13,011 nt of DNA from assembly GCA_903892315.1 (NCBI GenBank), contig CAITHY010000167.1:1-13011 (forward strand), read 5' to 3'. The notes beneath the pieces were generated by a model, which had not been told where the DNA came from, made no database searches, and saw only the letters and a program-made list of their open reading frames with translations. Positions 1-6,309 of this stretch are shown piece by piece (the stretch's first letter is position 1; the number at the start of each line of letters is the position of its first letter). The translations under genes and the position numbers were made by a program. Source of the DNA: an uncultured beta proteobacterium (GTDB lineage: Bacteria; Pseudomonadota; Gammaproteobacteria; Burkholderiales; Burkholderiaceae).

Positions 1-642
1 ACAGTTAGTCATACATGCGGTTGCATGAACATCAGGATTACCTTTTGAGCTCCACAAACCATGCTTCAAAGTCATGCCATTACGATTTGGCATACGCTTT
101 TGCACTTCTGCAATGTTGGCATCACTAAGTACAAAGTCATCGGGCACAACCTCAGCCATACTTAAAAGGTAGGCCACCAAAGCAAAGGTGTCATCAGGCG
201 TAAGGGAGCGAGGCGCATTCCATGGCATTGCACGATAGATATAGTCCCATAAAGAGGATACGGTAGCGACTTTCATAATAGTTGTTCGCTGCGGCTGTTT
301 TCTATCCGAAAGTGATGCTACACGTCCCGTTTTAATATCATCAGCGGTGGTGCCGCCAATAATAGGCGTAAAAATTTCATTAGACTCGCCGAACGTACCA
401 TGACAAACGGAACACTTAGCCTCCCATAGTTGCTGACCCTTTTCTACCGAACCAGACCCCTTAGGCAGCCCCTTAAAGTCTGGACGCACATCAATATCCC
501 AGGCAGCTACTTCAGCGGGGGTTGCATCTCTACCGATACCTGGAAAACGGGTGCTTGAATTTTGGGCCGAAGCCGAACCAAGCATCAAGAATGTTGTTGC
601 CACAAACAGGGTGGCATTTGCGAGTTTAGCCAACTTGTACAT
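1..642 (-). CDS. soxD: SoxD, cytochrome c subunit of sulfane dehydrogenase SoxCD (3' end beyond window)
   Basis: Partial gene: 214 codons are present and the C-terminus lies beyond position 1. SoxD is the periplasmic c-type cytochrome that takes electrons from SoxC when the Sox multienzyme system oxidises the sulfane sulfur bound to SoxYZ. A Sec signal peptide is visible (about residues 1-26, cleavage after ASA). It is followed by the segment GIGRDATPAEVAAWDIDVRPD, which I recognise as typical of SoxD. One haem site CSVCH lies at residues 77-81, with a likely axial Met at 139 (AMPW). Near the edge is ACMTNC (Cys210, Cys214), a cysteine pair that SoxD proteins carry between or after their haem domains. 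A second haem domain may lie outside the window. The start is fixed by an excellent Shine-Dalgarno GGGGAGG six bases upstream (655-649). The gene overlaps the end of soxC by 17 bases, which suggests translational coupling. Confidence 0.9.
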   Translation of the reverse strand, partial: MYKLAKLANATLFVATTFLMLGSASAQNSSTRFPGIGRDATPAEVAAWDIDVRPDFKGLPKGSGSVEKGQQLWEAKCSVCHGTFGESNEIFTPIIGGTTADDIKTGRVASLSDRKQPQRTTIMKVATVSSLWDYIYRAMPWNAPRSLTPDDTFALVAYLLSMAEVVPDDFVLSDANIAEVQKRMPNRNGMTLKHGLWSSKGNPDVHATACMTNC

Positions 643-1981
643 TGCTAACCTCCCCGTTTGAGCCAATCTTCCAAGATTGAATAGCGTTATTGTGATAAAT
701 GGATCTTGTGCCACGAACATCTCTAAGTAGTTTGATAGAGGGTTGAACATAACCAGTATCGTCAATTGCTCGTGACTGCAAAATGGCTGGGGAACCATCC
801 CACACCCAATCAATATTGAAGCGAGTAAGGGCTTTACTCAAGATCGGAGTTTCTAGACGAGCTGTTTTCCAGTTATTACCTCCGTCGAAAGAAACGTCGA
901 CACGCTTAACCTTACCCCTTCCAGACCAAGCTAAACCACTGACGTTATAAAAACCTTTTTCTAATAACTGCTGACCACCTGAGGGCGTTGTAATAACCGA
1001 CTTACATTCTTGAATAGAGGTGTATTGACGAGCCAATCCATCAGGCATTAAATCGTTATAGTGCACAGCCTCATCTTTGGTTGCATATGGCATATCTCCA
1101 ACTTCTAAGCGACGCAACCATTTCACCCAGCTAACACCCTGAACACCAGGCACTACTAGTCGCAATGGGAAACCGTTTTCCGGACGCAGCATCTCCCCAT
1201 TCATACCCCAAGCAACGATCGCCTCATTTATGACGTCTTCTAAATTAATCGTACGAGTCATGCCCGAGCCGTCACCACCTTCTGCCAAGAGATATTTACC
1301 TTTTTTAAGATCGGCACCACACTCCTCCAAAAGGACTGCTAAAGGAACACCAGTAAATTCACAGCAAGAGAGCATGCCATGGGTGTATTGCACTGTTGGA
1401 ACTGCAACGTTACCCCACTCCAAGCCTGTGTTAGCGCCGCACTCAATAAAGTGAATGCGGGAAACCGATGGCAAGCGCATCAAGTCGTTCATCGTGAACA
1501 CACGATTATGCTTAACCAAACCGTTCACCATCAAACGATGCTTCTCAGGATCAATGTTGTACCAACCTTGGTGTTGTCTTTCGAAATGCAAACCATTTGG
1601 CGTAATAATTCCAAACAATCCCTGCAAAGGCGTGAAGGCAACCGAGGCAGCTGAAACCCGTGTTAAACCAGGTGATTCACGACGAATCAAATTAGCCTCA
1701 TAAATTGACGGGGTGCCATAAGGCATAGTGGCAACATTTTTACCTAAGGTGGTTTGCCATACTTGCTTTTCCAAAATTACTGGGTCACCCTCTGGTGATG
1801 CAAGCGCGTTCATAGAGGCGCCTAAACCTACAGCACCGCCCAAGGCCGCCATGAACCCGTTGCGCATAAAGCCACGACGAGTATCATCCATTCCATTTTT
1901 ATTTATATCGGAAATAATGTCTTGTGAAATAAAGCTTTCGGGGGCCTGCTGAATTTGGCCTCTACGTTTTTGATCGGACAT
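626..1981 (-). CDS. soxC: SoxC, molybdopterin subunit of sulfane dehydrogenase (sulfite oxidase family)
   Basis: Periplasmic Mo-cofactor protein of the sulfite oxidase family, 451 residues. With SoxD it oxidises the outer sulfane sulfur of SoxY-cysteine persulfide in the Sox thiosulfate pathway. A twin-arginine signal (RRGFMRNGF, Arg35-Arg36) precedes a hydrophobic stretch ending near ALA at residues 59-61. The oxidoreductase molybdopterin domain spans about 110-300, with the likely Mo-ligand Cys181 in HFIECGANTG. The dimerisation domain (about 325-430) contains VDVSFDGGNNW. I chose ATG at 1981, ten bases after an AGGAG (1996-1992). An in-frame TTG at 1984 sits seven bases from the same site and cannot be excluded. 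The Tat n-region is unusually long (34 residues). An ATG just before the signal (1891) has no ribosome site. It lies 50 bases after the persulfide dioxygenase gene, probably in one operon. A SorA-type sulfite dehydrogenase is the alternative, but the SoxD neighbour argues for SoxC. Confidence 0.93.
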   Translation of the reverse strand: MSDQKRRGQIQQAPESFISQDIISDINKNGMDDTRRGFMRNGFMAALGGAVGLGASMNALASPEGDPVILEKQVWQTTLGKNVATMPYGTPSIYEANLIRRESPGLTRVSAASVAFTPLQGLFGIITPNGLHFERQHQGWYNIDPEKHRLMVNGLVKHNRVFTMNDLMRLPSVSRIHFIECGANTGLEWGNVAVPTVQYTHGMLSCCEFTGVPLAVLLEECGADLKKGKYLLAEGGDGSGMTRTINLEDVINEAIVAWGMNGEMLRPENGFPLRLVVPGVQGVSWVKWLRRLEVGDMPYATKDEAVHYNDLMPDGLARQYTSIQECKSVITTPSGGQQLLEKGFYNVSGLAWSGRGKVKRVDVSFDGGNNWKTARLETPILSKALTRFNIDWVWDGSPAILQSRAIDDTGYVQPSIKLLRDVRGTRSIYHNNAIQSWKIGSNGEVSNVQVG

Positions 1982-1991
1982 CAAGGAAAAA

Positions 1992-1996
1992 CTCCT
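1992..1996 (-). promoter_or_regulatory. Shine-Dalgarno of soxC deciding between two starts
   Basis: The minus-strand AGGAG lies ten bases from the ATG at 1981 and seven bases from a TTG at 1984. Both starts are physically possible, and they differ by one residue. I favour ATG on codon strength. Confidence 0.6.
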
Positions 1997-2003
1997 GTAA
2001 ATA

Positions 2004-2013
2004 TTAGTACTAA
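2004..2013. repeat. Perfect 10-bp palindrome TTAGTACTAA in the soxC leader
   Basis: This perfect palindrome lies in the 50-base gap between the dioxygenase gene and soxC. It consists of TTAGT facing ACTAA. The same pentamers recur in the divergent promoter region at 2953-2957, 2960-2964 and 2985-2989, so it may be an operator half-site family. AT-rich decamer palindromes also arise by chance. Confidence 0.35.
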
Positions 2014-2031
2014 ATGAGGTTCTTCAACACG

Positions 2032-2892
2032 TTAAACAGCGTTCAACGGAATCTTGAGGTATGCAATTCCATTAGATTCTTTGGCAGGGAATTCTCCTGC
2101 CCTAATATTGACTTGAATTGCCGGAAGAATGAGGACCGGCATCTCTAAAGTTGCATCACGCTTTGTGCGCATTTCAATAAACTGTTCTTCGGTAATGCCA
2201 TCATGCATATGGATGTTGAATTTTTTTTCATCTGCAACGGTGGTTTCAAACTGGACTGGCCGACCATTAGGCGGATAGTCATGACACATAAACAAACGGG
2301 TTTGTGGTGGAAAACTCAAAATCTTTTTCATCGACTGGTATAGGACATGAGCATCGCCGCCAGGAAAATCGCAGCGGGCAGTTCCCACATCAGGCATAAA
2401 CATGGTGTCACCAACGAAAATAGCGTCACCCACTTGATAAGCCATGCAGGCTGGAGTGTGTCCAGGAACGAACAAAGCTTTGAAGCTTAGGTTGCCGAAA
2501 TGAATTTCCTCCCCATCTTTTAGGAGGCGGTCAAATTGAGAACCATCGACAGGGAATGACTTCTCTAAATTGAATATGCCCTTGAATACACTCTGGACCA
2601 CAGAAATATGATCACCTATGGCCACTTTGCCGCCTAGTTCAGACCTTAAATAAGGTGCAGCAGTTACATGATCAGCATGTGCATGCGTTTCCAAGATCCA
2701 CTCTGTCTTAAGCTCATTTTTCTTAACAAACGCAATGACCTCATCTGCCATCTTGGTGTGGGTGCGCCCGGATTTAGGGTCATAACTCAGAACTGAATCA
2801 ATGATGATGCAACTAGAGGTCGGCTTCTCGTACACAACATAAGTTACCGTCCAGGTGTCTGGATCAAAAAAGCCTTTAACTACTGGATTCAT
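2032..2892 (-). CDS. blh: Persulfide dioxygenase (sulfur dioxygenase), Blh/ETHE1-type metallo-beta-lactamase fold
   Basis: A 286-residue soluble metallo-beta-lactamase-fold protein with no signal peptide. Family members are mononuclear-iron dioxygenases that turn glutathione persulfide into sulfite and glutathione in the cytoplasm. The metal motif is ETHAHADH (His70, His72, Asp74, His75). Further likely ligands are His145 (PGHTP), Asp162 (VGDTMF) and His204 (MCHDY). The segment GTARCDFPGGD (170-180) resembles the signature of sulfur dioxygenases and not that of glyoxalase II. The length fits the Blh group, named for the BigR-controlled hydrolase of Xylella and Agrobacterium. The ATG at 2892 has only a weak upstream purine stretch. 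It is the first gene of the leftward unit blh-soxC-soxD and diverges from the sulfide:quinone oxidoreductase gene, whose persulfide product it would consume. I am sure of the fold and fairly sure of the function. The symbol is given by family resemblance. Confidence 0.87.
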   Translation of the reverse strand: MNPVVKGFFDPDTWTVTYVVYEKPTSSCIIIDSVLSYDPKSGRTHTKMADEVIAFVKKNELKTEWILETHAHADHVTAAPYLRSELGGKVAIGDHISVVQSVFKGIFNLEKSFPVDGSQFDRLLKDGEEIHFGNLSFKALFVPGHTPACMAYQVGDAIFVGDTMFMPDVGTARCDFPGGDAHVLYQSMKKILSFPPQTRLFMCHDYPPNGRPVQFETTVADEKKFNIHMHDGITEEQFIEMRTKRDATLEMPVLILPAIQVNIRAGEFPAKESNGIAYLKIPLNAV

Positions 2893-3038
2893 TACTTATT
2901 CGCCTAAGTGAAATTTCTTAGTGCAATTATTGAATATTGCTGGTAAAAATACACTAATAACTAACCCTTATATATATATTACTTTTAGTTATATAAGTAG
3001 CAAACCTTTATAACCATTAGCTAAGAAAGCATGCAAAG
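2893..3038. promoter_or_regulatory. Divergent promoter/operator region between blh-soxCD and sqr
   Basis: This very AT-rich 146-base region separates the two divergent sulfur units and must hold both promoters. Several inverted repeats are visible: CTAAG/CTTAG (2904-2908 with 2917-2921), GCAAT/ATTGC (2923-2927 with 2936-2940), ATAACTAA/TTAGTTAT (2957-2964 with 2985-2992) and CTTATATA/TATATAAG (2967-2974 with 2990-2997). There is also a palindrome TTAGCTAA (3017-3024) and an alternating TA tract (2969-2979). ATTC-N8-GAAA at 2898-2913 is one base from the ATTC-N8-GAAT motif I recall for the persulfide sensor SqrR. A leftward promoter could use TTGCTA (about 3003-2998) with AATATA 17 bases on, but no strong sigma-70 pair stands out. 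No ArsR-type regulator gene is in the window. Confidence 0.6.
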
Positions 3039-4280
3039 ATGATTGAACACCTCAAACTTACAGAATATGACGTACTTATTGCAGGTGGAGGCGCAGCGGG
3101 TATTGGTTTGGCAGCCAGCCTTAAAAGCCGAGATCAAACATTAAAAATTGGAATCATTGAACCCTCGGAGCACCACTACTATCAACCCTCTTGGACTTTG
3201 GTGGGTGGCGGAGCTTTTAGTGTCAAGGACAGCAAAAGGAATACGAAAGATCTCATTCCAAAGGGGGTAACTTGGATAAAAGACCGCATTACCGGCTTCA
3301 ATCCCGATGCAAATGAAGTCCATATTGCGCATGGCGAGCCCATTAAGTACAAATACCTTGCAGTGGCTACTGGCCTTAAATCCAATTGGGATGCTATTCC
3401 AGGATTGATCGATTCGCTCGGAAAAAATGGTGTGACATCCAATTACAGCTTTGATTATTCGCCATACACATGGGAACTAGTCAAGCATATGAAATCAGGA
3501 AAGGCGATATTTACACAACCTCCTATGCCTATCAAGTGTCCGGGCGCACCACAGAAAGCAATGTATTTATCTTGCTATGAATGGGAGAAGCAAGGCAATC
3601 TAAAAAACATTGACGTGGAACTCAATAATGCTGGGGCTGCATTATTTGGCGTAGCAGACTTTGTGCCTCCATTAATGGAGTATGTCAAAAAATATAAGGC
3701 GCAATTAAATTTCAATTGCAATCTAATCTCGGTAGATGGTCCTAATAAAAAAGCGACCTTTGCAATCAAAGATGCCGAAGGAAATACAACACAGATTGAA
3801 AAATCTTTTGACATGCTGCATGTGGTTCCACCACAAGGGCCACAGGACTGCGTGAAGGGAAGCCCTATTGCGGATGCTGCTGGCTGGATTGAGGTTGATC
3901 AGTTCAGCTTACAACACACTCGCTACGCAAATATTTTTGGTCTAGGTGACTGCTGCTCTTCGCCAAATTCAAAAACAGCTGCCGCAGCCAGAAAACAAAT
4001 TGTTGTCGTTGCTGAAAATTTATTGGCCCATAAAAACCATCAAGCTATGCCATTGAAATATGATGGCTATGGTTCATGTCCTCTTACCGTTGAAAGAGGA
4101 AAAATTGTTTTGGCAGAGTTTGGCTTTGGTGGAAAACTACTTCCGACTTTCCCGTGGTTAATCAATCCATTAAAGGCCACCAAGTTAGCGTGGATACTAA
4201 AAAAAGATGTGCTTCCATGGCTCTATTGGAATGCAATGCTTAAAGGTCGAGAGTGGTTAGCTCGACCTTTTGAAAACTAG
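3039..4280 (+). CDS. sqr: Type II sulfide:quinone oxidoreductase (SQOR/HMT2-like FAD enzyme)
   Basis: A 413-residue flavoprotein of the two-dinucleotide-binding family. It is expected to oxidise sulfide to a persulfide at the membrane surface and pass electrons to quinone. An N-terminal FAD Rossmann motif VLIAGGGAAGIGLA spans residues 12-25. ATG at 109-113 (VATGL) and IFGLGDCCSSPNSKTAAAARKQ (299-320) are typical flavin-contact segments of this family. The likely redox cysteines are Cys167 in PIKCPGAPQK and Cys347 in YGSCPLTV. Their spacing matches the Cys pair of human SQOR, and the KCPGAPQK segment marks type II enzymes. The C-terminal hydrophobic and aromatic stretch (about 365-405) probably gives membrane attachment. 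The ATG at 3039 follows a weak AAGAAAG site. An out-of-frame ATG lies at 3031. The stop is three bases from the next gene. NADH dehydrogenase or flavocytochrome c sulfide dehydrogenase are less likely. Confidence 0.92.
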   Translation: MIEHLKLTEYDVLIAGGGAAGIGLAASLKSRDQTLKIGIIEPSEHHYYQPSWTLVGGGAFSVKDSKRNTKDLIPKGVTWIKDRITGFNPDANEVHIAHGEPIKYKYLAVATGLKSNWDAIPGLIDSLGKNGVTSNYSFDYSPYTWELVKHMKSGKAIFTQPPMPIKCPGAPQKAMYLSCYEWEKQGNLKNIDVELNNAGAALFGVADFVPPLMEYVKKYKAQLNFNCNLISVDGPNKKATFAIKDAEGNTTQIEKSFDMLHVVPPQGPQDCVKGSPIADAAGWIEVDQFSLQHTRYANIFGLGDCCSSPNSKTAAAARKQIVVVAENLLAHKNHQAMPLKYDGYGSCPLTVERGKIVLAEFGFGGKLLPTFPWLINPLKATKLAWILKKDVLPWLYWNAMLKGREWLARPFEN

Positions 4281-4283
4281 GTC

Positions 4284-5093
4284 ATGGACAGCTTGTTAAT
4301 CGCTCCGGCACTTGGAGTGTTTGTAGGGATATTAATGGGGCTGACTGGTGCGGGCGGCGGAATTCTTTCCGTCCCCCTTCTCGTTTTTGCCTTTCATATG
4401 CCCATCTCTGAAGCGGGTCCCATAGCGCTGACTGCTATTGCTCTATCAGCAGGAATTGGCGCAATCATTGGCTTAAATGAGAAGGTTCTCCGATATAAGG
4501 CGGCGATGTTTATGGCGCTCTTTGGCCTCATTCTTTCACCACTTGGGCTTTGGGTTGCCCAACGCGCCCCAAACACTCCCCTGCTATTGATATTTAGTGG
4601 GATATTAATTTATGTTGCTAGCAAAATGTTTATTCAAGCTACGCAGACTATTGCTGGCAAAGCCCCTAAGTTAATAAAGCCGCCTCCATGTCAGTTAGAC
4701 ATGTCAATTGGTAAGTTAATTTGGACTGTACCTTGCGCAAGATCCTTGATGCTGGCAGGTGCATGCGCAGGATTCCTATCTGGTCTATTGGGTGTCGGCG
4801 GTGGATTCATCATTGTTCCATCGCTGAAAAAATTTACCGACCTACCCATGAAAGCAATTGTTGCTACCTCCCTTGGAGTTTTAGCCATAGTCTCGGCAGG
4901 TGGCGCAGCAATCTCATTGTTGTCTGGCACCTTAGATTTTACAATTGCCGCCCCATTTGCAATTGGCTCTCTTGCAGGCCTATTAATAGGCAAAGTATTA
5001 GAAAAAAATATTAGCGGGCCAAGAGTTCAACAAATCTTTTCTATTTTTACTTTTTTAGTAGCCCTTAGTCTTATTTATAAATGCATTATTTAA
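4284..5093 (+). CDS. TauE/SafE-family membrane permease, probable sulfite exporter
   Basis: A 269-residue polytopic membrane protein, with about eight hydrophobic segments. It shows the internal duplication of the TauE/SafE family: GLTGAGGGILSVP (19-31) and GLLGVGGGFIIVP (167-179) are the matching glycine-rich motifs at the start of each half. Family members export sulfite, sulfoacetate or other organosulfonates, or move sulfur anions in other directions. The position three bases after the sulfide:quinone oxidoreductase gene suggests it removes sulfite made by the persulfide dioxygenase, or moves another sulfur species. The substrate is inferred from context only. The start at 4284 has a poor ribosome site (TAGG inside the upstream stop), consistent with translational coupling to the preceding gene. 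Confidence 0.88.
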   Translation: MDSLLIAPALGVFVGILMGLTGAGGGILSVPLLVFAFHMPISEAGPIALTAIALSAGIGAIIGLNEKVLRYKAAMFMALFGLILSPLGLWVAQRAPNTPLLLIFSGILIYVASKMFIQATQTIAGKAPKLIKPPPCQLDMSIGKLIWTVPCARSLMLAGACAGFLSGLLGVGGGFIIVPSLKKFTDLPMKAIVATSLGVLAIVSAGGAAISLLSGTLDFTIAAPFAIGSLAGLLIGKVLEKNISGPRVQQIFSIFTFLVALSLIYKCII

Positions 5094-5106
5094 CCTGGAG
5101 AAATCT

Positions 5107-5415
5107 ATGAAACCCACCCGTCGCCAATTTATGATTTTGTCTGCTGCTGGTGCCTGCACTTTGGCGCTCAATAGCAAAGCCCAAGCTCAAGCCATGGTTG
5201 CAGAAACTGATCCACAAGCTGTTGCATTGGGATACAAGGCTGATGCCTCCAAAGTAGATAAAGCAAAGTTTGCTAAGTATGCTGCTGGTCAACAGTGCGG
5301 CAACTGCGCCTTATTCCAAGGAAAACCTGATGCTGCAACAGGCGGATGTTCACTTTTTGCTGGTAAGCAAGTTTCTAGCAAAGGTTGGTGCTCCGCTTAC
5401 GCCAAGAAAGCTTAA
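5107..5415 (+). CDS. High-potential iron-sulfur protein (HiPIP), Tat-exported
   Basis: A 102-residue precursor of a small periplasmic [4Fe-4S] electron carrier. A twin-arginine signal TRRQFMILSAAGA (Arg5-Arg6) is followed by a likely cleavage after AQAQA (about residue 29). The mature part has the HiPIP cysteine pattern: Cys64, Cys67, Cys81 and Cys95 in QQCGNC, GGCSLF and GWCSAY. It also has the aromatic residues that usually pack around the cluster. HiPIPs carry electrons between quinol-oxidising or substrate-oxidising enzymes and terminal oxidases or reaction centres. The ATG has a good Shine-Dalgarno GGAG six bases upstream (5097-5100), and the gene starts 13 bases after the exporter gene. 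It is the last gene before a strong terminator. Being in the sqr unit suggests a part in sulfur-derived electron flow, but its partner is unknown. Confidence 0.92.
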   Translation: MKPTRRQFMILSAAGACTLALNSKAQAQAMVAETDPQAVALGYKADASKVDKAKFAKYAAGQQCGNCALFQGKPDAATGGCSLFAGKQVSSKGWCSAYAKKA

Positions 5416-5440
5416 TTCCAGGTATTTGGCATTCCCGTAA

Positions 5441-5469
5441 TTAAAAAGGCTGCCCAGCAGCCTTTTTAA
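5441..5469. terminator. Bidirectional Rho-independent terminator
   Basis: A perfect 13-bp inverted repeat, TTAAAAAGGCTGC and GCAGCCTTTTTAA, encloses a 3-base loop (CCA). The GC core is followed by a T tract on the plus strand and, by symmetry, on the minus strand. It sits between the convergent HiPIP gene and crp/fnr gene and can serve both. Confidence 0.92.
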
Positions 5470-5473
5470 TGAT

Positions 5474-6220
5474 CTATGTTCCTTGTTTTGAAAATTGCTT
5501 TAAGCGTTCAAGATCTGGTACTTGTACCGATAACCTAGTGATATTTGAGATGAGCCCCTGATCCGCCATTGATGCTAAAGCTCTGCTAATAGTTTCAAAC
5601 TTTACATCCATCATCAGCCCCATATCCTCACGCTTGAATAATGGTGCAATCGCAAAGTGGCCAGACTTCTTAGCAAGCTTTAGGAAAAACCGCGCCAAGC
5701 GTGCCTCAATCCTTCCGGTATTAATTTCAGAAAACCAAGATTCAGATTGAAGAAGCGCTTCTCCCCACTTTTTTACGATTTGTCGATGCAGTCTTGGCGA
5801 CTCTTCCCCCAGGCTGGTAATGATATTTTTTGGAATCCTGCAAAGGCGCACATTAGTTAATGCAATAGCAGAATGTTCATACGCATCACCCAGAAGCGCC
5901 TCCATACCAAATAGATTGCCCGGAAGAACTACCCTCACAATTCTTTCAGAACCATCAGGATTAACATGCAAAATCTTTATGTATCCATTTCGAAGAGTGA
6001 ATAGATATCCTGCATGATCACCTTGGGTGTAAATGTCAGCGTTTGCATCAAAACTCAGATCATCAATGGGACTGTGTATCTTAGAAAAATCCTCCTCATT
6101 AAGCTCTGCAAATAGTGCTGAACTTCTAATGGAGCATTTCTCGCATTCACTTACGCCTTGCCAGGCACTCTTTATTTCAATTGTTTTCAATGGGAAGATA
6201 GTGATGAATTTTTGCTGCAT
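5474..6220 (-). CDS. Crp/Fnr-family transcription regulator with FNR-type recognition helix
   Basis: A 248-residue regulator. The cyclic-nucleotide-binding-like beta-roll spans about residues 37-130 (YTQGDHAGYLFTLRNGYIKI, PGNLFGMEALLG). A long dimerisation helix (about 135-165) follows, then a winged helix-turn-helix (about 170-235). The recognition segment FETISRAL has Glu209, Ser212 and Arg213, the same residues and numbers as E. coli FNR, so a TTGAT-like half-site is expected. An N-terminal Cys26-x2-Cys29 and a later Cys127 match three of the four FNR cluster ligands. The equivalent of FNR Cys29 (around residue 35) is Ser/Ala, so an ordinary [4Fe-4S] cluster is doubtful. The ATG at 6220 has no clear ribosome site. 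The predicted transcription start lies only about eight bases upstream. It diverges from modBC and converges on the sqr unit. Candidate targets are sulfur or molybdate genes, unproven. Confidence 0.88.
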   Translation of the reverse strand: MQQKFITIFPLKTIEIKSAWQGVSECEKCSIRSSALFAELNEEDFSKIHSPIDDLSFDANADIYTQGDHAGYLFTLRNGYIKILHVNPDGSERIVRVVLPGNLFGMEALLGDAYEHSAIALTNVRLCRIPKNIITSLGEESPRLHRQIVKKWGEALLQSESWFSEINTGRIEARLARFFLKLAKKSGHFAIAPLFKREDMGLMMDVKFETISRALASMADQGLISNITRLSVQVPDLERLKQFSKQGT

Positions 6221-6234
6221 CTCATGCGGGTGAT

Positions 6235-6264
6235 TCTATACTCAATTTTGAGATTTTGTAGCAA
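6235..6264 (-). promoter_or_regulatory. Candidate promoter of the crp/fnr gene
   Basis: On the minus strand, TTGCTA (6264-6259) and TATAGA (6240-6235) are 18 bases apart, a reasonable sigma-70 pair. The inverted repeat CTCAA-TT-TTGAG (6241-6252) fills most of the spacer and could be an operator. The predicted start falls about eight bases before the ATG, so the message would be almost leaderless. Confidence 0.4.
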
Positions 6265-6276
6265 CAATATTGCAAT
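6248..6276 (+). promoter_or_regulatory. Candidate promoter of modBC
   Basis: TTGAGA (6248-6253) and TGCAAT (6271-6276) are separated by 17 bases. This would start transcription near 6283, about 27 bases before the modB ATG. The -35 overlaps the CTCAA/TTGAG inverted repeat and the divergent crp/fnr promoter, so the two units could be controlled together. Confidence 0.38.
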
Positions 6277-6309
6277 TCGCCCTCTACAAAGGCAATACAA
6301 TTACCGATA

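Noticed and set aside
3031..3033. ATG just upstream of the sqr start
   Set aside because: It is out of frame with the SQR protein. The chosen ATG at 3039 gives the conserved N-terminal FAD-binding sequence.
6221..6309. FNR box (TTGAT-N4-ATCAA) upstream of crp/fnr and modB
   Set aside because: I looked on both strands and found no such site; the only dyad has the half-sites in the opposite orientation.
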